Source: Flavicella sp963932955 (GTDB lineage Bacteria; Bacteroidota; Bacteroidia; Flavobacteriales; Flavobacteriaceae). From it: DNA of 64,000 bases. The notes under the pieces are model-generated. The model made no database searches and was not told the origin of the DNA. It saw only the letters and a program-made list of their open reading frames with translations. Made by a program: the position numbers and the translations under genes. Of this stretch, positions 19,527 through 28,700 are shown piece after piece; position 1 is the first letter of the stretch; every line of letters starts with the position of its first letter. The stretch covers positions 39,470-103,469 of the forward strand of contig CAWVRK010000005.1 in the NCBI GenBank assembly GCA_963932955.1, given 5' to 3'.

Positions 19527-21173
19527 ATGAATGTTTTTTTTAAATTTAGAATTTTAACGGCAAGTTTAATTTTCACCTGTTTGACAGGATGCAGCATGTT
19601 TGACTCCTCTCAGAACACTACAAATCGCTCCGTTCTTACAGGCTGGAATTACAACGATCCTGCCTATGGGAATTTTTCAATCGAAACCAATTACAAAAAC
19701 CAAGAAACACCAGAAGGGATGGTTCTTATTGAAGGCGGTAGCTTCACGATGGGTGCTGTTGAAGAAGATATTATGGCCGACTGGAATACAACACCCAAAC
19801 GCATTCAACTGAATTCGTTTTACATGGATGAAACTGAAGTTACCAATTCTGAATATTTATTTTATTTGCTGTGGCTACAACGTGTATTTCCTCCAAAAAA
19901 CAACAACAGCCTTATCTACAAAAGCGCCTTGCCCGACACCTTGGTTTGGAGAAATCAATTGGGTAACAACGAATCTTTAATGAATACCTACCTTCGCCAT
20001 CCGGCTTATGCAAACTACCCCGTTGTAGGTGTAAATTGGATGCAAGCAAATGACTATTGCGAATGGAGGACGGACCGGGTCAACGAAAAAATATTGATGG
20101 ACCTCGGTGTCCTCAAAAGTTTATTTGGAGAAAAATCCATCAAAGTGGAAGGGAAAAATCATTTCAACACCGAGATGTATTATTTAAATCCAAAACTATT
20201 GTTTGACGGAGACACGGCCATCTACACCAAAAAACTTTACAAAGGAAGACATGTAAAACCCCATGATGGAATCTTATATGCTAAATTCCGACTTCCGACA
20301 GAGGCAGAATGGGAATACGCAGCAAAAGCTTTGACAGAAAACAGAGAATACAACAACATAAAAGGGCGTAAAAAATTCCCTTGGAAAGGAAAATACAGCC
20401 GCAACAACACATTTAATAAAGCAGGAGATCAATTGGCCAACTTTAAAATTGGCAAAGGAGATTACAGCGGAATCGCAGGTTGGAGTAATGATGGTGCCGC
20501 CATCACAAATAAAGTAAAATCCTACCCGCCAAACGCTTATGGACTCTATGACATGGCAGGAAATGTTTCCGAATGGGTGTACGATGTTTACAGACCAATT
20601 ATTGACAGTGAACTAAATGACTTCAATTACACCAGGGGGAATGTTTTCTTAAAGAAAAAGATTGATCGAGACGGAAAAACGATTATTGCAGACAACAATA
20701 CCAAGATAGATACGCTGCCAAATGGAAAATTAAACCGCAGATCTAAACCCGGAGAAATCGAATACGAACTTGTCGAAGAAATAGACATCGTTTCCCGATA
20801 CAACTACAAAAAATCGGACAATTCAGATGTAGGTGATGGAGAACTGATTTACTCAAGAGATTACTCTAAAGTATCTTATGACTCAAAATCACCGCCCAGA
20901 ATGTACAACTCTCCTTTGGAAACTAAAAAAACATATAGCAAAGAAACTGACTCCTACCAAATTGAAAATGACAACAAGAGAAGAACGACACTTATTGGAA
21001 ACAAAACAAGGGTCCATAAAGGAGGATCTTGGAAAGATCGACAATTTTGGCTTGATCCAGCCCAAAGAAGATTTCTTCCCCAACACATAGCAATGGACTT
21101 CATAGGCTTTCGTTGTGCTTTGGATAAATTAGGAAACTTCTCAAACAAACCAAAAAAAAGGTTTAACAATTAA
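19527..21173 (+). CDS. gldJ: Gliding motility lipoprotein GldJ
   Basis: Lipoprotein of 548 residues needed for gliding and for stability of the type IX motor parts. It has a lipobox LTGC with Cys22. Residues from about 65 on have the FGE-sulfatase (formylglycine-generating enzyme) fold: PEGMVLIEGGSFTMGA, MDETEVTNSEYLFYL, FRLPTEAEWEYAAKA, YGLYDMAGNVSEWVYDV and HKGGSWKDR. The fold in GldJ is not thought to be an active sulfatase modifier. A charged insert (about 370-480) precedes the last motif. Divergent porU and downstream murF repeat the usual flavobacterial order. Confidence 0.95.
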   Translation: MNVFFKFRILTASLIFTCLTGCSMFDSSQNTTNRSVLTGWNYNDPAYGNFSIETNYKNQETPEGMVLIEGGSFTMGAVEEDIMADWNTTPKRIQLNSFYMDETEVTNSEYLFYLLWLQRVFPPKNNNSLIYKSALPDTLVWRNQLGNNESLMNTYLRHPAYANYPVVGVNWMQANDYCEWRTDRVNEKILMDLGVLKSLFGEKSIKVEGKNHFNTEMYYLNPKLLFDGDTAIYTKKLYKGRHVKPHDGILYAKFRLPTEAEWEYAAKALTENREYNNIKGRKKFPWKGKYSRNNTFNKAGDQLANFKIGKGDYSGIAGWSNDGAAITNKVKSYPPNAYGLYDMAGNVSEWVYDVYRPIIDSELNDFNYTRGNVFLKKKIDRDGKTIIADNNTKIDTLPNGKLNRRSKPGEIEYELVEEIDIVSRYNYKKSDNSDVGDGELIYSRDYSKVSYDSKSPPRMYNSPLETKKTYSKETDSYQIENDNKRRTTLIGNKTRVHKGGSWKDRQFWLDPAQRRFLPQHIAMDFIGFRCALDKLGNFSNKPKKRFNN

Positions 21174-21199
21174 CCTCCTAAAATAAACTAAGGAATTTG

Positions 21200-21228
21200 A
21201 AACCTCGCTAAATTTTAGTGAGGTTTTT
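21200..21228 (+). terminator. Terminator between gldJ and murF
   Basis: An inverted repeat with core CCTCGCTAAA and TTTAGTGAGG (one G-T pair) is flanked by A residues and followed by TTTTT. It lies 27 bases after the gldJ stop and about 20 bases before murF. Confidence 0.8.
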
Positions 21229-21249
21229 AGTTCCGAACAACACAAAGCT

Positions 21250-22503
21250 ATGGAAATCTCCATCCTGTACTCTTTTTACAAACAGTGTTCTGGAATCAGT
21301 ACTGATACGCGTAAAATCAATCCAGGGAGCATGTATGTCGCATTGAAAGGAGCCCGTTTTAACGGAAATTATTTTGCGCTAGAAGCCTTGAAGAAAGGCG
21401 CTTCCTTCGCTGTGGTTGACGAACAACTTTCAACAGACGACCCTCGGGTAATACTGGTAGACAACGCTTTAAAAACTTTGCATCACCTTGCAACACACCA
21501 CAGAAACAAGCTCGGAATTCCCATCATCTCCCTGACGGGTAGCAATGGAAAAACAACCAGTAAAGAACTGCTGCATGCCATTCTCTCCAAAAAGTTTAAA
21601 ACCGCCGCAACTGTTGGTAATTTGAACAATGCCATTGGAGTTCCCCTCACCCTTCTTTCCTTTGCAACATCGACAGAAATAGGCATTGTAGAAATGGGTG
21701 CCAATCATCAAAATGAGATAGCGTCCTTATGCGAAATGACCCTGCCCGATTTTGGATACATTACCAATTTCGGAAAAGCACACCTCGAAGGATTTGGTGG
21801 CTTCTCTGGTGTCGTAAAAGGAAAGTCAGAACTCTATGACTACCTTAGAAAAAACAAAAGAGAAGCCTTTGTCAACTCCAATGATCCTTTGCAACTAGAA
21901 AATTCACAAGGGATAAAACGCCATTTCTTCGGAACGCAAGTAACCCTAAAGGATGTAGCTCCTTTTGTAAGTGTAAATCATCAAGGAAACTGTATTCAAA
22001 GTCATTTAATCGGACATTACAACTTTCAAAACCTACAAGCTGCCATTGCAATTGGAAACCACTTTGGAGTTCCCTCACAAGACATCAAAGAAGCTATTGA
22101 AAACTACGTCCCCACCAACAACAGGTCACAAATTTTACAAAAAGGAAACACAACAATTATTTTAGATGCTTACAATGCAAATCCTAGCAGTATGGAAGTT
22201 GCACTTGAAAATTTTCAAAAACTAGAAGCAAACTATAAAATAGTAGTTTTGGGAGACATGTTTGAATTGGGAACTGCAAGCAAAGCCGAACACGAACGCG
22301 TCGCAGAAACCGCCATTGCTTTTGACTTTGACGAAATTCATCTCATCGGAGCACAATTTTCAAAAACAAAAACTTCAAAAGTTATCACCTACACGACTTT
22401 TGAAGTTTTTAAAAATGCCTTCCAACCCAATAAAAAAAGTTCTTATTTAATCAAAGGATCAAGAGGAATGGCTTTGGAACGTTTGTTGGAATTATTTGAT
22501 TAA
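21250..22503 (+). CDS. murF: UDP-MurNAc-tripeptide--D-Ala-D-Ala ligase MurF
   Basis: Adds D-Ala-D-Ala to UDP-MurNAc-tripeptide, the last cytoplasmic step of peptidoglycan precursor synthesis. The N terminus has the substrate motif GISTDTRKINPGSMYVALKG. The Mur ligase P-loop is TGSNGKTTSKELL (from about residue 96), and AYNANPSSMEVAL and VLGDMFELG follow. The 417 residues are normal for the short flavobacterial form. Its 3' end overlaps the convergent GlcNAc kinase gene by 12 bases. Confidence 0.96.
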   Translation: MEISILYSFYKQCSGISTDTRKINPGSMYVALKGARFNGNYFALEALKKGASFAVVDEQLSTDDPRVILVDNALKTLHHLATHHRNKLGIPIISLTGSNGKTTSKELLHAILSKKFKTAATVGNLNNAIGVPLTLLSFATSTEIGIVEMGANHQNEIASLCEMTLPDFGYITNFGKAHLEGFGGFSGVVKGKSELYDYLRKNKREAFVNSNDPLQLENSQGIKRHFFGTQVTLKDVAPFVSVNHQGNCIQSHLIGHYNFQNLQAAIAIGNHFGVPSQDIKEAIENYVPTNNRSQILQKGNTTIILDAYNANPSSMEVALENFQKLEANYKIVVLGDMFELGTASKAEHERVAETAIAFDFDEIHLIGAQFSKTKTSKVITYTTFEVFKNAFQPNKKSSYLIKGSRGMALERLLELFD

Positions 22504-23346
22504 ATACGTTTTGTGGTATTCTATCAAATTGTTAATAGGACGTTGAATCACGCCAGTGATGGTCAAACCATGCTTTTTTGCGACTTTTTCCAAAATATTT
22601 GAAAAGTAGTGAGCAATCGAACCTATAAAGTAAATGGGTGTATTCTTATCTTTTTTATAAGGCAATACGCGACTTCTAAAAAAGGCATCAAAACCGTCTT
22701 CCATCAAATCCAAAATGTAAGGGTCCTCTTTGAATTGAAACATAAAACTGGCAAAATTCGCCAAATAAGTGTTCGGATTGGGTTGTCTGTATAGGTTGTA
22801 CTTGATATGGTCGGGCTCCAAATTGAATTCTTTTTCGAATTGCGAGGCAATGTTTGCAGGCATTACTTTGTAAAAATAATTCCGCAACAAACGTTTTCCA
22901 AAATAATTTCCACTTGCTTCATCCATGATGATATAGCCCAAAGAAACCGCATTGGACTCAATTGTATTGCCATCAAAATAACTACTGTTCGAACCTGTTC
23001 CTAAAATACAAACAATTGCAGGTGTTTTACCCGCAGCTGCATACACAGCAGCAAGTGTATCTTCGCCCACAAAAACCTTGGCATTTGAAAACAACTCTTC
23101 AAAAAGATCTTTTAGGATTTTAGTGGCCACTTGAGTTCCACAACCCGCTCCATAAAAAAATACTTGGGTCACTTTGTCCAAATTTTCCGAAAATTCTGCT
23201 GTTTCAAGAATGCGTGCTCGCAAAACCTCCACAGCAACAACAGCAGGATTCAACCCACCTGTTCGAACTTTGAACAACTCCTTTTTTTGTTCATCCAAAG
23301 CAATCCAATCCGCTTTGGTAGATCCGCCATCCGCTATTAAAATCAT
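22492..23346 (-). CDS. N-acetylglucosamine kinase, BadF/BadG/BcrA/BcrD fold
   Basis: ASKHA-fold kinase of 284 residues that phosphorylates GlcNAc, probably during cell-wall or chitin sugar recycling. The phosphate-binding loop is IADGGSTKADWIAL at the N terminus; GTGSNSSYF and DEASGNYFGKRLL follow, and IYFIGSIAHYFSNIL gives the adenosine motif. I chose the ATG at 23346 because the chain should begin at MILIADGGSTK; the open frame runs 33 bases further. It overlaps murF tail to tail. A promoter with both elements lies directly upstream. Confidence 0.88.
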   Translation of the reverse strand: MILIADGGSTKADWIALDEQKKELFKVRTGGLNPAVVAVEVLRARILETAEFSENLDKVTQVFFYGAGCGTQVATKILKDLFEELFSNAKVFVGEDTLAAVYAAAGKTPAIVCILGTGSNSSYFDGNTIESNAVSLGYIIMDEASGNYFGKRLLRNYFYKVMPANIASQFEKEFNLEPDHIKYNLYRQPNPNTYLANFASFMFQFKEDPYILDLMEDGFDAFFRSRVLPYKKDKNTPIYFIGSIAHYFSNILEKVAKKHGLTITGVIQRPINNLIEYHKTYLIK

Positions 23347-23367
23347 GTATTTTTTTTTAAAAGTTAC

Positions 23368-23398
23368 CAAATATATCAACTACAAATCACATACACAA
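23368..23398 (-). promoter_or_regulatory. Promoter of the GlcNAc kinase gene
   Basis: On the minus strand, TTG (23396-23398), 20 bases and TATATTTG (23368-23375) match the Bacteroidota consensus. The leader to the ATG at 23346 is about 17 bases. Confidence 0.6.
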
Positions 23399-23597
23399 TA
23401 AGATTCGAAACTACATCGATTTCGAAAATTAAAAATTTTTACAAAACTACTGAGATAAAACGTATTTTTATAAAAATAGCTACAAATAATTACCATCGAT
23501 TAAATCAATACGATTCTGTAGTTTGCATTTAAAAGTAAAGTAGCCACCTTATTAAAAATAAATCAATAAATTTGTTTTTATTTAAAACTCATTGCTT

Positions 23598-24344
23598 GTG
23601 TTTTCATTGTTTAAAAAAAGTTGCCCCATAACTGAAGTGTTTCCAGAGGGTTTTGTCGACATCCATTCCCACTTTTTACCGGGAATTGACGATGGTGCAA
23701 AAACAATCGAAGAAAGCATAGAATTGCTCTTAAAAATGAGCTCCTATGGCATTCAAAATTTTACAACCACACCGCATGTTATGGCTGGAGTATGGGAAAA
23801 CAGCAGCGATGCAATTCTCGACAAACGCGACTTGGTACTTGAAGAACTTGAAAAAAGAGACCTGTCCTTTATCAAACTTGAAGCAGCTGCTGAATACATG
23901 CTTGACGAACAGTTTGTAGAACTCCTTAAAAAAAGAGACCTTTTGACACTTGGAAAAGACACGCTTCTGGTAGAGATGTCTTACCTCAATGCTCCTGTAA
24001 ATCTTTTTGAGCTGCTTTTTGACATCCAAATGGCAGGCTACCAACCCATTCTTGCGCACCCGGAACGCTATTGTTTTTACCACCATAATTTTGAGATATT
24101 TCACAAACTAAAAGAAGCTGGATTCCGATTCCAATTAAACCTCTTGTCCCTTACAGGCTATTATGGAAACTCCATTCAAAAAATCGCTGAACTTCTTCTA
24201 AAAAAAGGAATGATTGATTTTACAGGGAGTGATGCACACCATATGAAGCACTTAGAAGCATTTAAAAAAATTGGAACTGAAAAAAATTTAAAACTTCTAA
24301 AGCCTATTCTCAAGAACAATCTAGAGCTTTCACCTTTCAGTTAA
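23598..24344 (+). CDS. CpsB/CapC family tyrosine-protein phosphatase (PHP fold)
   Basis: Metal-dependent PHP-fold phosphatase of about 248 residues. Metal ligands are visible in DIHSHFLPGIDDGAKT, TTPHVM, HPERYCFY and GSDAHH. In other bacteria this family removes phosphate from the tyrosine kinase that controls capsule or exopolysaccharide export. No such kinase or polysaccharide cluster is in the window. There is no ATG: GTG at 23598 gives the family start MFSLFKKS, and a TTG at 23592 is also in frame. A -7 element TAAATTTG sits at 23567-23574. It converges with the LysM gene with three bases between stops. Confidence 0.86.
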   Translation: MFSLFKKSCPITEVFPEGFVDIHSHFLPGIDDGAKTIEESIELLLKMSSYGIQNFTTTPHVMAGVWENSSDAILDKRDLVLEELEKRDLSFIKLEAAAEYMLDEQFVELLKKRDLLTLGKDTLLVEMSYLNAPVNLFELLFDIQMAGYQPILAHPERYCFYHHNFEIFHKLKEAGFRFQLNLLSLTGYYGNSIQKIAELLLKKGMIDFTGSDAHHMKHLEAFKKIGTEKNLKLLKPILKNNLELSPFS

Positions 24345-24347
24345 GTA

Positions 24348-26144
24348 TTAAAGTATGGAGTCCTTTTTCGGTTGGGCCGTTGAGGTACTTTCCAAATCAT
24401 TGAGCACCTGAATGGACAAATCTTCGTTGTATTTTAATAAAAATGCTGCCTTGTTGTACGTGGGGGCTTCTGGTGTTCTTTTGTCAAAGCTAAAAGAAGA
24501 ATTCAACCGCTTGGAACTTCCTTTAAAAACAAATCCTTCTGTGTCGTCTGGATCTTGTAAAGCCATTCGCAGCAACACGTCGTATACCACATCAAATCCA
24601 CGAAGAGCATGCTTGCTCGGATAAGCGTGATTTTTTGCCGCATAGCGTTCGTAAAAATTTAAGACCTCTGGAAGACTGTCTCCTAAGACTTCCGAACTGG
24701 CATAGGTGAAATTCATCTTTGCCAATTGGTTGTTGTCAACCTTGTCGAAATTTTTTACCTTTTCAAAAGCGAATAATTTCACTTTCGGATTGTTGGGCAA
24801 GGATTTTAAATTATTGACAACATCTGCTGTAACAACTTTGTTATTGCTCGTTAACAAGACCCAGTTGACCCCCAAAGTATCGACAGCAGTGACAAAGCGC
24901 TCCCGGTCGATATAGCCATTTTCCGGTTGCAAATAATCAACCTCCTGAATAGAATCAGACTGTTTCAATTGGGCACCTATTGCAGCCATTTTCAAAAGAC
25001 TGTTTGGTTTTTCATCACCTACCACTACGATGTGCTGGCCTGAATACGTCGCTTTTATATGCTGTAGTATCAATTCTTGGTAGTGTGCTACATCCGTAGC
25101 TGTTTTTACCAAATTGGGACTTTGAAACGTGTGCTGACGCGAGGAGTGTAAAGGGAATACCACGGGAATTTCAGGCAATTGAGATGCAACTCGGTCTGCA
25201 AACTGACTAAATACAGGACCAAAAACTACATCCACGCCCTCAAATTCGTTTCGATCTAAAAAATCTTCGACACAGTCTTTGTTTTTTTCAGTGTCAAAAA
25301 CACGAAGATCTATTTCCAATCCGCGTGAAACCAACGAGTCAATCGCCAGCTCTGCGCCTAAATAAAAATCGGTGATGATATTGGCCAGGTTATTTTTCGT
25401 TGAAAACAAAGCTTCTTTGGGCAAGGTATCATTCTTGACAAACTTAAAAGGCATCAAAAACGCCACGTTCAAGGGTTGCTTAATAAGCAACGAATCTGTA
25501 AAACTCATTGTAATGGAATCATCAGTTCCATAGATCGAAACGAACTCTTTTCGCTTTCGGATCTTTAAAACCGCTCCCAATTTCAAGCCTTCATCAAGCG
25601 TCGGGTTCAAAGCGAGGAGTTGTGCTTTTGAAACTTTGTAAAAATGTGTCAAGCGATAAAAGGTATCGTCCTTTACAACGGTGTGCAATTCGTATTGACT
25701 GGTCCATAAATCCATTTGTTCTTGCAAAAGATCTTCCTTGGAGATAACTTTTATATTTGGAATTTTCAAAAGTATGCCAATCTCTAAGCCTGTTTCTTTT
25801 AGGGAGGGGTTAATATCCATCAATGCAGCAATTGCCACATTGTATTTTTTGGAAATCCCATACAGGGTTTCTTTGGCTTGAACGGGATGCATTTGTAAAC
25901 CGTCAAAAAGAAAAGGTTTTTTGATGTCTTTGATAGGAATTAAGAGAATTGTATTCGCTTTTGGCCGTTTTCTTACACCCGGGTTCACCCGATAAAGCTC
26001 TTTGTATTTCACTCCGTAGTCTTTGGCTATTTGACGAACCCGCTCCCCTTTTTTGACAACGTATTTGAAGAATACCTGCTCTTGCCCATTCGCAGCAAAG
26101 ACGAACAGCAACAACATACCTAAAAAAACAAATTCCTTTTTCAT
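24348..26144 (-). CDS. LysM-domain protein with periplasmic-binding-protein-like region
   Basis: Secreted or periplasmic protein of 598 residues with a signal peptide (MKKEFVFLGMLLLFVFAANGQ). Three LysM repeats follow in about the first 190 residues: VVKKGERVRQIAKDYGVKYKEL, VQAKETLYGISKKYNVAIAALMDINP and VVKDDTFYRLTHFYKVSKAQLLALNP. The rest resembles a type I periplasmic binding protein (LNVAFLMPFKF, VDVVFGPVFSQFADRVASQ, RGFDVVYDVLLRMA). LysM should bind peptidoglycan; the ligand of the second part is unknown. It lies about 100 bases downstream of guaA on the same strand, an order common in flavobacteria. Confidence 0.85.
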   Translation of the reverse strand: MKKEFVFLGMLLLFVFAANGQEQVFFKYVVKKGERVRQIAKDYGVKYKELYRVNPGVRKRPKANTILLIPIKDIKKPFLFDGLQMHPVQAKETLYGISKKYNVAIAALMDINPSLKETGLEIGILLKIPNIKVISKEDLLQEQMDLWTSQYELHTVVKDDTFYRLTHFYKVSKAQLLALNPTLDEGLKLGAVLKIRKRKEFVSIYGTDDSITMSFTDSLLIKQPLNVAFLMPFKFVKNDTLPKEALFSTKNNLANIITDFYLGAELAIDSLVSRGLEIDLRVFDTEKNKDCVEDFLDRNEFEGVDVVFGPVFSQFADRVASQLPEIPVVFPLHSSRQHTFQSPNLVKTATDVAHYQELILQHIKATYSGQHIVVVGDEKPNSLLKMAAIGAQLKQSDSIQEVDYLQPENGYIDRERFVTAVDTLGVNWVLLTSNNKVVTADVVNNLKSLPNNPKVKLFAFEKVKNFDKVDNNQLAKMNFTYASSEVLGDSLPEVLNFYERYAAKNHAYPSKHALRGFDVVYDVLLRMALQDPDDTEGFVFKGSSKRLNSSFSFDKRTPEAPTYNKAAFLLKYNEDLSIQVLNDLESTSTAQPKKDSIL

Positions 26145-26245
26145 TTTTTAATACGTTTCTCAAATAAAAACAATGCCATCGCAAACTTTACAATTTCTTA
26201 AAATACTTTTGTAGAAACCTAAAACCATGCCAAAAACACTTATCA

Positions 26246-27778
26246 TTATTCCCATTCAATCGTGGCAGGAGGCTTGGAGCTGATATCGTAGACCACTCGG
26301 TTTATCCCTTTGACACTGTTGATGATTTTATTCGATGTCTCTTGTAAAAATTTATACGGTAAATCGACCCAGTCGGCCGTCATTCCATCAGTAGACTCAA
26401 CGGCTCGCAAAGCCACGACTTTTTCATAGGTGCGTTCGTCACCCATCACTCCTACAGAATCTACAGGCAACAACATAGCTCCGGCCTGCCAAACACGGTC
26501 GTAAAGACCCCAAGCTTTCAATCCGTTGATAAAAACCGCATCTACCTCCTGTAAAATGCGCACCTTTTCTGCGGTGATGTCCCCCAATATTCGAATTCCC
26601 ATTCCTGGTCCAGGAAAAGGATGTCTCCCCAACAATTCTGGGTCGATTCCCAAGGACTTTCCGACCCTACGTACTTCGTCTTTAAAAATCATTCGCAAAG
26701 GCTCCACGATTTTCAACTTCATGAAATCTGGCAAACCTCCCACATTGTGATGGGATTTGATGGTGGCGGAAGGACCTCCATTGGCAGAAACAGATTCGAT
26801 GACATCGGGATAAATGGTCCCTTGTGCCAACCATTTTACGGAAGTCAATTTGTGCGCTTCTTCATCGAAAACTTCGATAAAACAACGTCCTATAATTTTG
26901 CGTTTTTTTTCGGGATCCGAGACTCCTTTGAGTCCCTCTAAAAAACGACTCGAGGCATCCACTCCTTTGACATTCAAACCCATGCCTTCGTATTGGTCCA
27001 AAACGCTTTCAAATTCATTTTTGCGCAACAAACCGTTGTTGACAAAAATACAATGCAAGTTTTTCCCAATAGCCTTGTCTAAAAGGACAGCAGCAACTGT
27101 AGAATCGACTCCGCCTGACAAGCCCAAAACCACTTTGTCGCCCCCTACCTTTTCTCTGATAGCAGCCACGGTCGTTTCTACAAAACAATCGGGTGTCCAG
27201 GTCTGTTCAACAGCTGCAATGTCTACCAAGAAATTTTTCAACAAAGTCAGCCCATCGGTTGAGTGATACACCTCTGGATGAAATTGGATGGCATAGGTAT
27301 CTTCTTCTTCAATTTTATAGGCTGCATGTTCAACATCGTGCGTGCTCGCAATACAGGTGTAATTTTCTGGCAAATGCAAGATGGTGTCAGAATGACTCAT
27401 CCATACCTGGCTATCTTTTTTGATTCCATGAAACAAAATACTGTTAGAAGCTATATAAGACAAATGCGCCCTTCCGTATTCCCTTGTTTTGGAAGCACCA
27501 ACTTCTCCTCCAAAAAAGTGTGCTAAATATTGAGCACCGTAACAAACTCCTAAGAGAGGTATCTTCCCTTTTATTTTTGACAAGTCTGGCTGAGGCGCCT
27601 CTGAGGAGCGAACCGAATGTGGGCTTCCTGAGAGAATGACTGCTTTGTAATCTTCTACATCAACTTTTACACTGTTGTAGGGATGTATTTCGCAATAGAT
27701 GTTGAGTTCTCTGACTCTACGCGCTATGAGCTGGGTAAATTGCGATCCGAAATCTAGAATAAGTACTTTTTGTTGCAT
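26246..27778 (-). CDS. guaA: GMP synthase (glutamine-hydrolysing)
   Basis: Converts XMP to GMP using glutamine and ATP, in the cytoplasm. The class I glutamine amidotransferase domain has Cys79 in LLGVCYGAQYLAHFFGG and the His-Glu pair in FHPEVYHS. The ATP pyrophosphatase domain follows with GLSGGVDSTVAAVL, and the chain ends in the dimerisation domain with DISSKPPATIEWE. I start it at the ATG at 27778 (510 residues), where MQQKVLILDFGSQ begins the family; the open frame runs 24 bases further. The -7-like TATTTTTG (minus strand, 27782-27789) is unusually close to this ATG. Confidence 0.96.
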   Translation of the reverse strand: MQQKVLILDFGSQFTQLIARRVRELNIYCEIHPYNSVKVDVEDYKAVILSGSPHSVRSSEAPQPDLSKIKGKIPLLGVCYGAQYLAHFFGGEVGASKTREYGRAHLSYIASNSILFHGIKKDSQVWMSHSDTILHLPENYTCIASTHDVEHAAYKIEEEDTYAIQFHPEVYHSTDGLTLLKNFLVDIAAVEQTWTPDCFVETTVAAIREKVGGDKVVLGLSGGVDSTVAAVLLDKAIGKNLHCIFVNNGLLRKNEFESVLDQYEGMGLNVKGVDASSRFLEGLKGVSDPEKKRKIIGRCFIEVFDEEAHKLTSVKWLAQGTIYPDVIESVSANGGPSATIKSHHNVGGLPDFMKLKIVEPLRMIFKDEVRRVGKSLGIDPELLGRHPFPGPGMGIRILGDITAEKVRILQEVDAVFINGLKAWGLYDRVWQAGAMLLPVDSVGVMGDERTYEKVVALRAVESTDGMTADWVDLPYKFLQETSNKIINSVKGINRVVYDISSKPPATIEWE

Positions 27779-27863
27779 GCGCAAAAATAGCACTAAATTC
27801 ACAAAAGTGGCTTGTATTTTTTAAAAAAAACAAGGAAAACCCCAGAACGAAAAACACCATTTG

Positions 27864-28376
27864 CTAAGCTTTATACCAACGCGCATATTTGAGGTAATTT
27901 TCAGCAATTCGGTGAATTTCTCCATGCAGTAATTCTTCACTGATGTCTTTGATTTTTTTTGCAGGAACTCCTGCATACACACTTCCAGACTCTACATGTG
28001 TTCCTTTGGAGAGAACAGCCCCTGCTGCTATGATGCTATTGCTCTCTATTACACAATCGTCCATCACTATGGCTCCCATCCCGATCAACACATTGTCGTG
28101 GATTGTACAACCGTGGACAATGGCATTGTGCCCTACAGAAACGCTATTGCCAAGCGTTGTTGGGTGTTTTTCAAAAGTAGCGTGAATGACCGCACCATCT
28201 TGTATGTTTACCTTGTTGCCCATTTTGATATAATGCACATCACCGCGAACCACGGCGTTGTACCATACGCTACAGGAATCTCCCATTACAACCTCTCCAA
28301 CAACCACAGCATTTTCTGCAAAAAAACAATCTTTTCCATAGCTAGGACGGTGTCCCCTTACTTCTTTTTCAATCAT
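27864..28376 (-). CDS. Gamma carbonic anhydrase family protein
   Basis: Left-handed beta-helix protein of 170 residues with the hexapeptide repeats of gamma-type carbonic anhydrases (YrdA/PaaY/CaiE group). Candidate zinc ligands are the histidines in VIHATF and VGHNAIVHGCTIHD. The opening (ENAVVVGEVVMGDSCSVWYNAVVRGD) is characteristic. Activity is often low or unproven in this group, so the substrate assignment is by family only. It lies about 86 bases upstream of guaA on the same strand. Confidence 0.88.
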   Translation of the reverse strand: MIEKEVRGHRPSYGKDCFFAENAVVVGEVVMGDSCSVWYNAVVRGDVHYIKMGNKVNIQDGAVIHATFEKHPTTLGNSVSVGHNAIVHGCTIHDNVLIGMGAIVMDDCVIESNSIIAAGAVLSKGTHVESGSVYAGVPAKKIKDISEELLHGEIHRIAENYLKYARWYKA

Positions 28377-28562
28377 ACAACTCCCTTTTAATTTGAAAAC
28401 AACACACTTAAAAGTGTTTTAAGAATTCATAAAAATAATCAATTTTACAATGAAATTCCTTGAGGTTTTAATGGTTTTTCAGTTTCGATTTGAAAATTCC
28501 TAAAAACACTCCAATATATCTGCCTATTTTCTGTAATTTGGATCACCAATTGAAACGGTACT

Positions 28563-28697
28563 ATGAGAACAATTTTCTTTTTTTTGTTGATTCCTTTCCT
28601 CCTTTTTTCTCAACAAAAACTGACCTTAGAAGAAATTTGGCGTGGAATATTTCGAGTCATTGAGAAATGCATACCTTCGAAAAAAACTAAAATCTAA
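28563..28697 (+). pseudogene. Relic of a dipeptidyl peptidase IV (S9) gene, N-terminal end
   Basis: An ATG opens a 44-codon frame with a perfect signal peptide (MRTIFFFLLIPFLLFS) followed by QQKLTLEEIWRGIFR, which matches the start of flavobacterial DPP IV-type S9 peptidases (TLEEIW.G.FR). The frame then leaves the family and ends at a TAA four bases before the first POT transporter gene. Shifting the frame gives EYFESLRNAYLR, which resembles the next family block (ESLRSM). So a frameshift plus loss of nearly the whole ~700-codon gene is likely. DPP IV genes commonly stand directly upstream of POT transporters, which supports the identification. Confidence 0.6.
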
Positions 28698-28700
28698 TTT

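Noticed and set aside
19527..21173. GldJ as an active formylglycine-generating enzyme
   Set aside because: It has the FGE fold, but its lipobox, length, insert and position beside porU identify GldJ, which acts in gliding and type IX secretion.
27263..27526. Several plus-strand frames within guaA and the LysM gene
   Set aside because: Antisense shadows of conserved genes; low-complexity, no start signals.
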